A DNA stretch of 64,000 bases from Aeromicrobium sp. IC_218 (GCF_004336805.1 NZ_SJXM01000006.1:124001-188000), one strand, 5' to 3'; positions 49,804-57,913 are shown, counted from the first letter of the stretch. Notes: generated by a model from the sequence alone, not told the origin. Made by a program: numbers and translations.

Positions 49804-50393
49804 GCGCCCGCGAAGAGATCCTGGGCCGCGTGCGCGTGGCGCTGTCGGACGTCGACCACGTGCCGGCCCCGCCGGTCGCGCCGCGCATCACGCCGGTCGA
49901 CGACGTGGTCGGCCTGTTCGCCGAGCGTGTGGCCGACTACCGCGCCGAGGTCGTCCGCACGACGTCCGCCGGCTTGGCTGCCGCGGTCGCCGCCGCGCTG
50001 CCGCCGGGTGACGGACGCGTCGTGGTGCCCGCCGACCTGTCGTTCGAGGTGCCGGGCGCCGTCGCCGACGACGGAACGTTCACCTCGTACTGGTTGGACT
50101 CGACCGCCGCGGTGGTCACCGAGGCGCGGGTCGGCATCGCCGAGACCGGCACCATCGTGCTCGACCACGGTCAGGGCCAGGGACGCCGCGCGATCACGCT
50201 CGTGCCCGACTGGCACGTGTGCGTCGTCCGCGCCGACCAGGTCGTCGTGGACGTCCCCGACGCCATCGCCCTGCTCGACCCGTCGCGTCCGCAGACCTGG
50301 ATCAGCGGCCCGTCGGCGACCAGCGACATCGAGCTGGACCGGGTCGAGGGCGTCCACGGCCCCCGCACCCTGCACGTCATCGTCGTCGACTGA
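49800..50393 (+). CDS. lutC: L-lactate utilisation protein LutC
   Basis: The 197-residue protein is a single LUD domain with the typical VVTEARVGIAETGTIVLD strand-turn and the ending GPSATSDIELDRVEGVHGPRTLHVIVVD. It is the third subunit of the LutABC complex for lactate oxidation. The GTG start overlaps the lutB stop (GTGA). The operon ends in a region with palindromic repeats and a long hairpin rather than further genes. Confidence 0.94.
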   Translation: MSAREEILGRVRVALSDVDHVPAPPVAPRITPVDDVVGLFAERVADYRAEVVRTTSAGLAAAVAAALPPGDGRVVVPADLSFEVPGAVADDGTFTSYWLDSTAAVVTEARVGIAETGTIVLDHGQGQGRRAITLVPDWHVCVVRADQVVVDVPDAIALLDPSRPQTWISGPSATSDIELDRVEGVHGPRTLHVIVVD

Positions 50394-50402
50394 ACCCCGT
50401 CG

Positions 50403-50443
50403 CTCCCCGAGCCCGGCTCGCTCCCTGAGCCCGGCGACGGGAG
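50403..50443. repeat. REP-like palindromic repeat, two diverged copies
   Basis: A partial copy from 50403 and a longer copy at 50421-50443 follow lutC. In both the core is GAGCCCGGC rather than GAGCCTGTC, showing internal drift. Confidence 0.65.
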
Positions 50444-50494
50444 CGGTGAGCCGGCAACCGAACAAGGGGGTCGGACGGTTGCCGGCTCACCGCT
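50442..50494. repeat. 19-bp perfect hairpin, copy 1 of a second repeat family
   Basis: Arms 50442-50460 and 50476-50494 are perfectly complementary around a 15-nt G-rich loop, between the convergent lutC and small secreted-protein genes. A related hairpin occurs at 51180-51232. It may serve as a terminator as well. Confidence 0.8.
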
Positions 50495-50515
50495 AAGGGG
50501 GCTAGGCGGAGCGGG

Positions 50516-51058
50516 TCAGCGGCCGGGGCGGCCCAGGACGCCGGCGTCGTACGCCTTGAGCACGGACGCCTTGTCCCGCGTCGTCAGGTCGCCCTCGTCG
50601 ACGGCGTCGTCGAGCCGCTCCGAGAGGTCGGTCCGGCGGTCGGCCGCGGCGGCCTCGCGCACCGACTCCAGGGCGGCGGTCACCTTCGCCTCGGTGAGGT
50701 CCAGCTCCTTCGCCAGCGCAGCGGCGAGCTCCTGCTGCCGCGCCTCTCGCTCGTCGTCCGACGGCTCGGACCCGCGCTCGCCGTCGGGCTTGGTGTCCTC
50801 GCGGACGGCCTCCCACGCCGTGGAGAGCGCGTCCTCGCTCACGCCGAGCGCCTTCGCGAGGGCGGCGGTGTCCAGCCCGCGGCCGGGGCCACCGTGCCCG
50901 CCCGGACCGCGTCCGGCCTCGGTGCTGGTGCTCTCGCTGGACGTCGAGGGGGTCTCGGTCGTGTCGTCGGCGGTGGCGGATCCGGTGGCGGCCAGGATGC
51001 CGCCGGTCACGGCGCCGGCGGCCAGCAGGCCGGCAGCGCGCAGTCGTTCGGTCCTCAT
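50516..51058 (-). CDS. Small exported helical protein, function unknown
   Basis: The 180-residue protein has a signal peptide (MRTERLRAAGLLAAGAVTGG, ending ...ATA-DD), a Thr/Ser/Gly-rich spacer and a charged helical region. Two motifs of the form ALxKxLxxxExxxxxAxExV recur (ALAKALGVSEDALSTAWEAV and ALAKELDLTEAKVTAALESV). I do not recognise a characterised family; similar signal-bearing proteins are common in actinobacteria. GAGGAG precedes the ATG at 51058. Related hairpins flank the gene on both sides. Confidence 0.75.
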   Translation of the reverse strand: MRTERLRAAGLLAAGAVTGGILAATGSATADDTTETPSTSSESTSTEAGRGPGGHGGPGRGLDTAALAKALGVSEDALSTAWEAVREDTKPDGERGSEPSDDEREARQQELAAALAKELDLTEAKVTAALESVREAAAADRRTDLSERLDDAVDEGDLTTRDKASVLKAYDAGVLGRPGR

Positions 51059-51179
51059 GGGTGCTCCTCTCGTCGGCCCGCCGCGGCTCGGCGGGCTCAC
51101 GCTCGACCGTCCTCGACAGGCCTGGGGAGGAGCCCGCACCGCCCTGGCAGGACGCTGTGAGCCGGTCCCCTCACCCCGG

Positions 51180-51232
51180 AGCGGTGACGCAGCAACCGAA
51201 AGAGGCACTCATTCGGTTGCCAGCTCACCGCT
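51180..51232. repeat. Imperfect hairpin, copy 2 of the second repeat family
   Basis: Arms 51180-51200 and 51212-51232 pair except for a few bases and share the AGCGGTGA...GCAACCGAA arm with the hairpin at 50442-50494. It lies upstream of the small secreted-protein gene. Confidence 0.75.
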
Positions 51233-51250
51233 CCCGCGTGCGGACGCACG

Positions 51251-51281
51251 AGGGGCCCGCACCGTGGTGGTGCGGGCCCCT
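51251..51281 (-). terminator. Terminator downstream of the LLM oxidoreductase gene
   Basis: Arms 51251-51263 and 51269-51281 form a perfect 13-bp stem with a 5-nt loop. It follows the minus-strand gene at 51338 after an intervening palindromic repeat. Confidence 0.8.
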
Positions 51282-51286
51282 TCGGC

Positions 51287-51332
51287 GTCCCTTCGACAGG
51301 CTCAGGGAGCGGGGTGTCGGCTCAGGGAGCGG
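51287..51332. repeat. REP-like palindromic repeat with a partial second copy
   Basis: A full copy at 51287-51312 and a half copy at 51319-51332 lie immediately after the LLM oxidoreductase stop codon. Confidence 0.85.
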
Positions 51333-51337
51333 GTCGC

Positions 51338-52357
51338 TCAGCGCCAGCCGAGGGCGGGGGCGACGTGCTCGAGGATGCTCTCGATGACGTGGGCGTTGTA
51401 GTCGACGCCCAGCTGGTTGGGCACGGTTAGCAGGAGCGTGTCGGCCTCGGCGACGGCGGTGTCCTCGCGCAGCTGCTCGATCAGCCGGTCCGGCTCGGCG
51501 GCGTACGTCTTGCCGAAGCGCGCCTTGCCGCCCTCGAGGAAGCCGACCTGGTCGTCGCCGCCCGAGCCGCCGAAGTACGCGTGGTCGCGCTCGTCGACGA
51601 GGGCGAAGATGCTGCGGCTGACCGACACGCGCGGCGTGCGCTCGTGGCCGGCCTTCGTCCAGGCGTCGCGGAAGCGCTGGATCTGCTCGGCCTGCAGCTC
51701 GTGGAACGGCACGCCGGTGTCCTCGGTGAGCAGCGTCGAGCTCATGAGGTTCATGCCCTGCTCGGCCGCCCACTCGGCGGTCGCGCGGGAGCCGGCACCC
51801 CACCAGATGCGGTCGCGCAGCCCGGGGGAGTGCGGCTCGACGCGCAGCTTCCCCGGCGGGTTCGGGAACATCGGCCGCGGGTTCGGCTCGGCGAAGCCCT
51901 CGCCCTTGAGGATCTCCATGAGCACCTGCGTGTGACCGCGGGCCATGTCGGCGTCGCTCATGCCCTCGGGCGGCTCGAAGCCGAAGTACTTGTAGCCGTC
52001 GATCACCTGCTCCGGTGATCCCCGGCTCACGCCGAGCTGCAGCCGGCCGCCGGAGATGAGGTCGGCCGCGCCGGCGTCCTCGGCCATGTAGAGCGGGTTC
52101 TCGTACCGCATGTCGATGACGCCCGTGCCGAGCTCGATGCGGCTCGTCCGCGCGGCGGCCGCGGCCAGCAGGGGGAACGGCGAGGCGAGCTGACGGGCGA
52201 AGTGGTGCACGCGGAAGTAGGCGCCGTCGGCGCCCAGCTCCTCGGCGGCGACCGCCAGGTCGATGGACTGCAGCAGGGTGTCGGCGGCCGAGCGCGTCGC
52301 CGACTGCGGCGACGGCGTCCAGTGGCCGAAGGAGAGGAACCCGATGTTCTTGGTCAC
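51338..52357 (-). CDS. LLM-class flavin-dependent oxidoreductase
   Basis: The 339-residue protein has the luciferase-like monooxygenase fold. It shows ADGAYFRVHHFARQ (LuxA-like HH region), RIELGTGVIDMRYENPLYMAEDAGAADLISGGRLQLGVSRGSPEQ and IWWGAGSRATAEWAAEQGMNLM. Such enzymes use FMN or F420; substrate unknown. A GTG at 52363 would add two residues; I prefer 52357 because the usual N-terminus begins MTKNIGF. The gene is divergent from the iron-transport operon with only ~80 bp between them, so the IdeR site could affect both. Confidence 0.9.
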   Translation of the reverse strand: MTKNIGFLSFGHWTPSPQSATRSAADTLLQSIDLAVAAEELGADGAYFRVHHFARQLASPFPLLAAAAARTSRIELGTGVIDMRYENPLYMAEDAGAADLISGGRLQLGVSRGSPEQVIDGYKYFGFEPPEGMSDADMARGHTQVLMEILKGEGFAEPNPRPMFPNPPGKLRVEPHSPGLRDRIWWGAGSRATAEWAAEQGMNLMSSTLLTEDTGVPFHELQAEQIQRFRDAWTKAGHERTPRVSVSRSIFALVDERDHAYFGGSGGDDQVGFLEGGKARFGKTYAAEPDRLIEQLREDTAVAEADTLLLTVPNQLGVDYNAHVIESILEHVAPALGWR

Positions 52358-52417
52358 GCCCACCCCAACGCACGGCGGACGTCCAGGATTCCGGCCCCCT
52401 GTCGGAGGCCGGTCTCG

Positions 52418-52436
52418 TTAGGGTAGCCTCACCTCT
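52418..52436 (+). promoter_or_regulatory. IdeR/DtxR iron box
   Basis: TTAGGGTAGCCTCACCTCT matches the IdeR consensus TTAGGTTAGSCTAACCTAA closely over its first 17 bases (two mismatches). It contains a TAGGGT -10-like element and ends 2 nt before the GTG start, so iron-loaded IdeR should block transcription of the siderophore operon. Confidence 0.85.
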
Positions 52437-52437
52437 C

Positions 52438-53247
52438 GTGACCACGGCCCTGAGCGGAGACGCGCTCGTCCTCGCGTACCAGCGCTCCGTCGTCGTCCAC
52501 GGCGTCTCGGTCCGGCTCGCGCCGGGCGAGGTCACCGCGCTCGTGGGCCCGAACGGCAGCGGCAAGTCCACCGTGCTGCGCTCGCTGGCCCGCCTGCACG
52601 AGACCGAGTCCGGCGACGTCCGGCTCGACCGCGACGGCGAGGCGCTCGACGCCCGGTCGATGAGCCCGCGCGAGTTCGCCCGCCAGGTGACGCTGCTGTC
52701 GCAGTCGCGCCCGCACCCGTCCGGCCTGTCGGTGCGCGAGGTCGTGGCCTTCGGCCGGCACCCGCACCGCAAGCGCTTCGCCGGACTCACCGACGCCGAC
52801 CGCGCCGCGATCGACGACGCCCTCGACATCACCGGCGTCGCGCCGATGGCCGACAAGGGCGCCCACGAGCTGTCCGGCGGCGAGCTGCAGCGCGTCTGGC
52901 TGGCCACCTGCCTGGCCCAGGACACCGACGTCGTCCTGCTCGACGAGCCCACCAACCACCTCGACCTGCGCTACCAGGTCGAGACCCTCGACCTCGTGCG
53001 CGACCTCGCCGACCGCGGCACCGCCGTCGGCGTCGTCCTGCACGACCTCAACCAGGCTGCCTCGGTCGCCGACCACGTCGTGCTGCTGCACGCCGGACGC
53101 GTCGTCGCCGCCGGTGACCCGGTCGACGTGCTCACCGCCGCGCACGTCGAGTCCGTCTACGGCCTGCCCGTGGACGTCAGCACGTCCCCCGAGACGGGCC
53201 GCCTGCGCGTCGAGCCGCGCGGCCGGCACCACCTGCGACAGCGCTGA
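52438..53247 (+). CDS. Siderophore ABC transporter ATP-binding protein (FecE/FepC type)
   Basis: The 269-residue ATPase has Walker A GPNGSGKST, the Q-loop LLSQSRPHP typical of iron-siderophore importers, signature LSGGELQR, Walker B VVLLDEPTNHLDL and the H-switch VLHDLN. It powers uptake of a ferric siderophore through the fused permease encoded downstream. The iron box overlaps its promoter and start region. Confidence 0.94.
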   Translation: MTTALSGDALVLAYQRSVVVHGVSVRLAPGEVTALVGPNGSGKSTVLRSLARLHETESGDVRLDRDGEALDARSMSPREFARQVTLLSQSRPHPSGLSVREVVAFGRHPHRKRFAGLTDADRAAIDDALDITGVAPMADKGAHELSGGELQRVWLATCLAQDTDVVLLDEPTNHLDLRYQVETLDLVRDLADRGTAVGVVLHDLNQAASVADHVVLLHAGRVVAAGDPVDVLTAAHVESVYGLPVDVSTSPETGRLRVEPRGRHHLRQR

Positions 53248-53275
53248 GCGCGGTCGTCCCACCCCGAAGGAACCG

Positions 53276-54301
53276 ATGAACAACCGACTCGTGCGCGCCG
53301 CCGTCGCGGCCGTGACGCTCCCCGCCCTCCTCGCCGCGTGCGGCACGACCGACACCGAGGACGACGCCACGCCCGCCGCCTCCAGCTCGGAGTCGTGCGC
53401 CGACGACAGCACGAAGACGTCCACCGAGCCGGTCTCGCTGACCGACTCCTTCGGCCGCAAGGTCGAGCTGGACAAGCCCGCCGAGCGCGTCGCCGTGCTC
53501 GAGTGGCAGCAGACCGAGGACGTCCTGAGCCTGTGCGTGAACCCGGTCGCGGTCTCCGACGGCAAGGGCTTCACGCTGTGGGACGAGGCCGAGAAGCTCC
53601 CGGCCGAGTACACCGAGATCGGCACGCGCGGCGAGCCGAACCTCAACGCGCTCTACGGCGCCAACCCCGACCTGATCATCATCGAGGCGTACACCGCCGA
53701 GGACGAGATCATCAAGCAGCTGGAGAAGCAGGACGTCCCGGTGCTGGCCACCAAGGGCGCCGACGGTGCGGACCCGCTCAAGCAGATGAACGCCACCTTC
53801 GACCTCATCGCGCAGGCCACCGGCCGCGAGGAGCGGGCCGAGGTCGTCAAGGGCGACTTCGAGGACAAGCTCGCCGAGGGCAAGAAGGCGCTCGCCGACC
53901 TGGACGCCGCCGACAAGAAGTTCGTCTACTTCGACGGCTACGCGCAGGGTGGCAACGTCAGCCTGCGTCCGTTCGGCCAGGGCTCGCTCATGGGCGAGGT
54001 CGGCGAGGCGCTCGGCCTGGAGAACGCCTGGACCGGCGAGGTCGACCCGGCCTACGGCCTGGGCCAGACCGACGTCGAGGGCATGACCGCCGTCGGCGAC
54101 GCGAACCTGTTCTACACCGGCACCGAGGACCCCGAGGCTGACGACATCAACGCGCTGCTGCAGAAGAACGACATCTGGACGTCGCTTCCGGCGGTCAAGG
54201 AGGACCGCGCCTACGCGTTCCCGACCGGCATCTGGACGTTCGGCGGCCCGCGCTCGGCCGAGGCCATCGTGGACGCCTACGTCGACCTGCTGACCGACTG
54301 A
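53276..54301 (+). CDS. Siderophore-binding lipoprotein (FecB/FhuD-like)
   Basis: The 341-residue protein has a lipobox (LLAACG, Cys near residue 22), a Ser/Thr/Asp linker, and a type III periplasmic-binding-protein fold with RVAVLEWQQTEDVLSL, NLNALYGANPDLIIIEAYTAEDEI and the C-terminal WTFGGPRSAEAIVDAYVDLL. It captures ferric siderophore outside the membrane. The ATG has a GAAGGA site upstream. The permease gene starts 4 nt after the stop. Confidence 0.93.
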   Translation: MNNRLVRAAVAAVTLPALLAACGTTDTEDDATPAASSSESCADDSTKTSTEPVSLTDSFGRKVELDKPAERVAVLEWQQTEDVLSLCVNPVAVSDGKGFTLWDEAEKLPAEYTEIGTRGEPNLNALYGANPDLIIIEAYTAEDEIIKQLEKQDVPVLATKGADGADPLKQMNATFDLIAQATGREERAEVVKGDFEDKLAEGKKALADLDAADKKFVYFDGYAQGGNVSLRPFGQGSLMGEVGEALGLENAWTGEVDPAYGLGQTDVEGMTAVGDANLFYTGTEDPEADDINALLQKNDIWTSLPAVKEDRAYAFPTGIWTFGGPRSAEAIVDAYVDLLTD

Positions 54302-54305
54302 TCCG

Positions 54306-56417
54306 ATGGTCCAGGTGCACGACACGGCGGTCCGCCCGGCTTCTTCCGAGGAGCCGGGCGGGCTGCCGCGCGTCGGCCTCGGCGCCCGGCTCGGCACGGC
54401 GGGCGTGCTCGTCGCGCTGGTGGCCGCCCTCGTCGCCGCCGGGTCGTGGCACCTGACCCAGGGCACGTCCGGCATCGGCCTGCGCGACCTGGCCAGCCTG
54501 CTGCTCGGCGGTGACGGCCACGACGCCACCACCCGCGACGTCCTCATGGGCTCGCGGCTGCCCCGTCTGGCCGCCGGCGTCGCGGTCGGGTTCGCGCTCG
54601 GCGTGGCCGGCGCGATCTTCCAGTCGCTCTCGCGCAACGCGCTCGCCTCGCCCGACACGCTCGCGGTCACGGCCGGCGCGTACCTCGCGGTGACGACGGT
54701 CGCCGCGTTCGGGCTCACCCTGCCGCTGTGGTCGTCCGGCGCGGTCGCCTTCGCCGGCGGCCTGCTCGCCGCGGGCCTCGTGCTCGCGCTGGCCGGGGGA
54801 GCGGGGACGTCCACGACCCGCCTGGTGCTGGCCGGCTCGGCCGTGGCCATGGGCCTGCAGGCGGCGACGTCGACGCTGCTCATCCTGTTCGCGCAGGAGA
54901 CGACGAGCCTGTTCGCCTGGGGCAACGGCTCGCTCACCCAGATCAGCCTGGACGGCTTCGAGCAGGCCGCCCCGGTCATCGTGCTCGCCGCCCTCGGCGG
55001 GCTGCTCATCTCGCGCCGCATGGACCTGCTCGGCCTGGGCGACGACACCGCCGCCGTGCTCGGCGTGCCGGTGCGCTCGACCCGCGCCGTCGGCACCGTC
55101 CTGGCCGTCGTGCTGACCGCCGCTGCGGTGACGCTGGCCGGGCCGATCGGCTTCGTCGGCCTGTTCTCGCCGGTGATCGTCCGCCTGCTCGCGCGTCCGG
55201 TGCCCGGTCTCAACCGGCACCTCGTGCTCATCCCGGCCGCCGGTCTCGTCGGTGCCGTCGCCGTGGTGCTCGCCGACGCGGGCATCCGCGCGCTCATCGG
55301 CGCCGAGTCGGCGCTGTCGGTGCCCACCGGCGTCACCACCACGGTGCTCGGCGCGGTCGTGATGATCCTGCTGGCCCGCGGCAGCCGCGACTCCGGCCCG
55401 ACGCGCCAGCCGGCATCCGGCGGGGTGGGCCTGCGCAGCGCCCGCCGTTTCGCCGTCGTCACCGCCATCGCGACCGTCGCCGTCGTGGGCATCGTGCTGG
55501 TCGGGATGCTGGCCGGCGAGACCTGGTACCTGGTCGGCGACCTGAGCCTGTGGCTGTCCGGCTCGGCCCCGGCGCCGATCGACTTCGCCTTCTCCGAGCG
55601 GGCCCCGCGGGTCGCCGCGGCCGTGCTCGCCGGTGCGGCCCTGGCCCTGTCGGGCTCGCTGGTGCAGGCCACCTGCCGCAACCCGCTCGCCGAGCCCGGT
55701 CTGCTCGGCATCACCGGCGGCGCCGGCCTGGGCGCCGTCGTGGTCGTGACCCAGCTGGGCGCCAGCTCCACGACGCAGACGCTCGTCGCCGCCTGTGTCT
55801 CGGCGCTCGTCGCGTTCGCCTTCGTCTACCTGCTGGCCTGGCGCCGGGGCCTGGACGCCGACCGGCTCGTGCTCGTCGGCATCGGCACCTGGTACGGCAC
55901 CACGGCGCTGACCACCTACCTGCTCGTGCGCGCCGACCCGTGGAACACCCCGCAGATCTTCACCTGGCTCTCGGGCACCACGTACGGACGCGCGTGGGAG
56001 CAGGTCGCGCCGGTGGCGGTCGTGCTCGTCCTGGCCGTGCCGCTCGCCGTGGCGGTGCGCCGCGAGCTCGACCTGCTCACCCTGGACGAGGACAGCCCGC
56101 GGGTCGTCGGCGTGCCGCTCGAGCGCGTCCGCCTGGTCGTGCTGGCTGCGGCGGCGCTGCTGGCCGCGACGAGCGTCGTCGCCGTCGGCGTCATCGGCTT
56201 CGTCGGCCTGGTCGCCCCGCACGCGGCCCGCGCCCTGGTGGGCGGACGCCATGCGCGCAGCCTGCCGGTCGCGATGCTGCTCGGCGCCACGCTGGTCGCG
56301 CTCGCGGACGTCATCGGCCGCACGGTGATCGCCCCGGCGCAGATGCCGGCCGGCCTCATGGTCGCGATGGTCGGCGCGCCGTACTTCGTCTACCTGCTCT
56401 GGCGCTCGAAGATCTGA
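54306..56417 (+). CDS. Fused double FecCD permease (FhuB-like)
   Basis: The 703-residue protein contains two FecCD permease domains in tandem (about 25-355 and 380-700), as in FhuB, and roughly twenty hydrophobic helices. Each half has the SRLPRLAAGVAVGFALGVAGAIFQSLSRNALASPDTL or RAPRVAAAVLAGAALALSGSLVQATCRNPLAEPGLLG motif (given in part) and a GFVGL-[FV]-[SA]-P cytoplasmic coupling segment. One polypeptide thus forms the whole channel. A strong terminator follows. Confidence 0.94.
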   Translation: MVQVHDTAVRPASSEEPGGLPRVGLGARLGTAGVLVALVAALVAAGSWHLTQGTSGIGLRDLASLLLGGDGHDATTRDVLMGSRLPRLAAGVAVGFALGVAGAIFQSLSRNALASPDTLAVTAGAYLAVTTVAAFGLTLPLWSSGAVAFAGGLLAAGLVLALAGGAGTSTTRLVLAGSAVAMGLQAATSTLLILFAQETTSLFAWGNGSLTQISLDGFEQAAPVIVLAALGGLLISRRMDLLGLGDDTAAVLGVPVRSTRAVGTVLAVVLTAAAVTLAGPIGFVGLFSPVIVRLLARPVPGLNRHLVLIPAAGLVGAVAVVLADAGIRALIGAESALSVPTGVTTTVLGAVVMILLARGSRDSGPTRQPASGGVGLRSARRFAVVTAIATVAVVGIVLVGMLAGETWYLVGDLSLWLSGSAPAPIDFAFSERAPRVAAAVLAGAALALSGSLVQATCRNPLAEPGLLGITGGAGLGAVVVVTQLGASSTTQTLVAACVSALVAFAFVYLLAWRRGLDADRLVLVGIGTWYGTTALTTYLLVRADPWNTPQIFTWLSGTTYGRAWEQVAPVAVVLVLAVPLAVAVRRELDLLTLDEDSPRVVGVPLERVRLVVLAAAALLAATSVVAVGVIGFVGLVAPHAARALVGGRHARSLPVAMLLGATLVALADVIGRTVIAPAQMPAGLMVAMVGAPYFVYLLWRSKI

Positions 56418-56423
56418 GCACGC

Positions 56424-56462
56424 ACGAAGGGCCCCGGCGAACCGCTCGCCGGGGCCCTTCGT
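56424..56462. terminator. Bidirectional terminator, 17-bp perfect stem
   Basis: Arms 56424-56440 and 56446-56462 are perfectly complementary with a 5-nt loop, between the convergent permease and lipase genes. Confidence 0.92.
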
Positions 56463-56473
56463 CGTCCGTGCGG

Positions 56474-57691
56474 CTAGAGCCGCCAGCAGGACGACGGCGC
56501 CGGCTTGCCGGCCAGCCGTGCCTCGAGGAAGCCGTAGACCTCCGTGGCGTTGTTGAGGATGCCGCCGACGTGCAGCGGGCTCGTGTTGGTGCTGAGCCGG
56601 ACGTTCGCCCCGCGCGCGCACCAGTCGACGGCCAGCTGGCGTCCGGTGCGGTAGGGGATGATGTCGTCGAGCAGGCTGTGGGTCAGCAGCACCGGCGCGC
56701 TCGGCTTGATCCGGCCGATGCGCTGGTCGTCGATCATCGTGCGGAACGGCTCGCGGGCGATGAGGTCGCCCAGGCTCGAGCCGTCCACGGTGAAGTCCTT
56801 GGACTGCTTGAACGAGGCGTTGAACAGGTCGAACACGCAGTCGTCGGACGCGTCGGCCAGGAACTGCTTGCCGCGCTCGTTGAGGTACGGCTGCAGGTCG
56901 ATGTCGTAGCTGTCGGTCAGGCCGGTCACGGCGAACCACAGGAACTCGGCGTACAGCGAGCCGTCCAGGACGCCGGGCAGGACGCTCAGGTCGGCCGGCA
57001 CGGCCCCGGCGACGGTGCCCTTGACCTTCAGCTCGGGCGCGTAGGAGCCGGCCAGCTCGGCGGCCGAGGCCGCGGCGCCGCCGCCCTGGGAGTAGCCGTA
57101 GATGCCGACGGGGCTGGACGAGCTGAGTCCGGCCCAGTCCTGGCTCTGCGCGGCGCGGACTGCGTCGAGCACGGCCTGGCCCTGCGAGACCCGGTCCATG
57201 TAGGTGTGCGCGCCCTCGGTGCCCAGGCCCTCGTAGTCGGTGACCGCCAGGGCATACCCGCGCTTGAGCAGCCCGGCCATGAACAGGCCCTCGTACTCGA
57301 TGCCCTCGCTGAACTGCCGGGACGGCGCGCACGTGTCGCCGACGCCCTGCGTGCCGACCGCGTAGCCGATGACCGGACGCGTGCCCGGACCCTTCCAGGC
57401 CGCCTTCGGGACGATGACCGATCCCGAGACGGCGTGACGCTCGCCGGTGCGGCTGCGCGACGTGTAGAGCATCCGCTTGGAGGTGTAGGCGACGTCGCTG
57501 ACGCCGGCCGGGTCGAGCAGGTAGCGGATCGGCTCGGTGCGCACGACGGTGCCGTCGCCCGCCGGCAGCGTGTCCGGTGCCTGGTAGAACGCGGGCAGAT
57601 CGTCCGCCGCCTGGGCCGCGGTCGTGAGCGACGCGAGCATCGCGGCCGCGACGGCGACGATGCCCGTCCGCAGCAGTGGTCGTCTGGTCAT
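56474..57691 (-). CDS. Secretory lipase (LIP family)
   Basis: The 405-residue protein has a signal peptide (to about residue 28, AQA-ADD) and an alpha/beta-hydrolase fold with the nucleophile in GYSQGGGAA. Further landmarks are VIGYAVGTQGVGD, LAVTDYEGLGTEGAHTYMDRVSQGQAVLDAVRAA and the late TGRQLAVDWCARGANV and HVGGI (putative catalytic His), as in secretory LIP lipases. Cysteine pairs suggest disulfides outside the cell. It should hydrolyse acylglycerols or esters extracellularly. A TTACC...GGTAA palindrome lies 20 nt upstream of its ATG. Confidence 0.9.
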   Translation of the reverse strand: MTRRPLLRTGIVAVAAAMLASLTTAAQAADDLPAFYQAPDTLPAGDGTVVRTEPIRYLLDPAGVSDVAYTSKRMLYTSRSRTGERHAVSGSVIVPKAAWKGPGTRPVIGYAVGTQGVGDTCAPSRQFSEGIEYEGLFMAGLLKRGYALAVTDYEGLGTEGAHTYMDRVSQGQAVLDAVRAAQSQDWAGLSSSSPVGIYGYSQGGGAAASAAELAGSYAPELKVKGTVAGAVPADLSVLPGVLDGSLYAEFLWFAVTGLTDSYDIDLQPYLNERGKQFLADASDDCVFDLFNASFKQSKDFTVDGSSLGDLIAREPFRTMIDDQRIGRIKPSAPVLLTHSLLDDIIPYRTGRQLAVDWCARGANVRLSTNTSPLHVGGILNNATEVYGFLEARLAGKPAPSSCWRL

Positions 57692-57710
57692 GTCTTCCCC
57701 CGAAGAGTCG

Positions 57711-57724
57711 TTACCGACAGGTAA
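57711..57724 (-). promoter_or_regulatory. Palindrome upstream of the lipase gene
   Basis: TTACCGACAGGTAA has 5-bp perfect arms and sits 20 nt upstream of the lipase ATG. It resembles sites of TetR/MarR-type regulators, but no such regulator gene is adjacent. The rest of 57725-57913 shows no gene or further clear signal. Confidence 0.35.
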
Positions 57725-57913
57725 TGGGAGGACTGTCCCAGGTGAGCGGGGTCACACGGCAGTGCCGGACCGCAGGATGGGACGCCCGTCGGACGATCGG
57801 GGGGAAAGGGGTTGACCGTCCGACGAGCGAGGCGCCGGTGGGCGCGGCCGGGCAGGCCGCACGCTTCGCGCCAGGACGTCCCATCGGCACCGCGGACGGA
57901 TGCTGAAGCGGTT

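Noticed and set aside
54195-57332. 1045-codon frame antisense to the siderophore permease and extending into the lipase gene
   Set aside because: It crosses a 17-bp terminator and overlaps the in-strand lipase gene, which has clear hydrolase motifs; the product is low-complexity.
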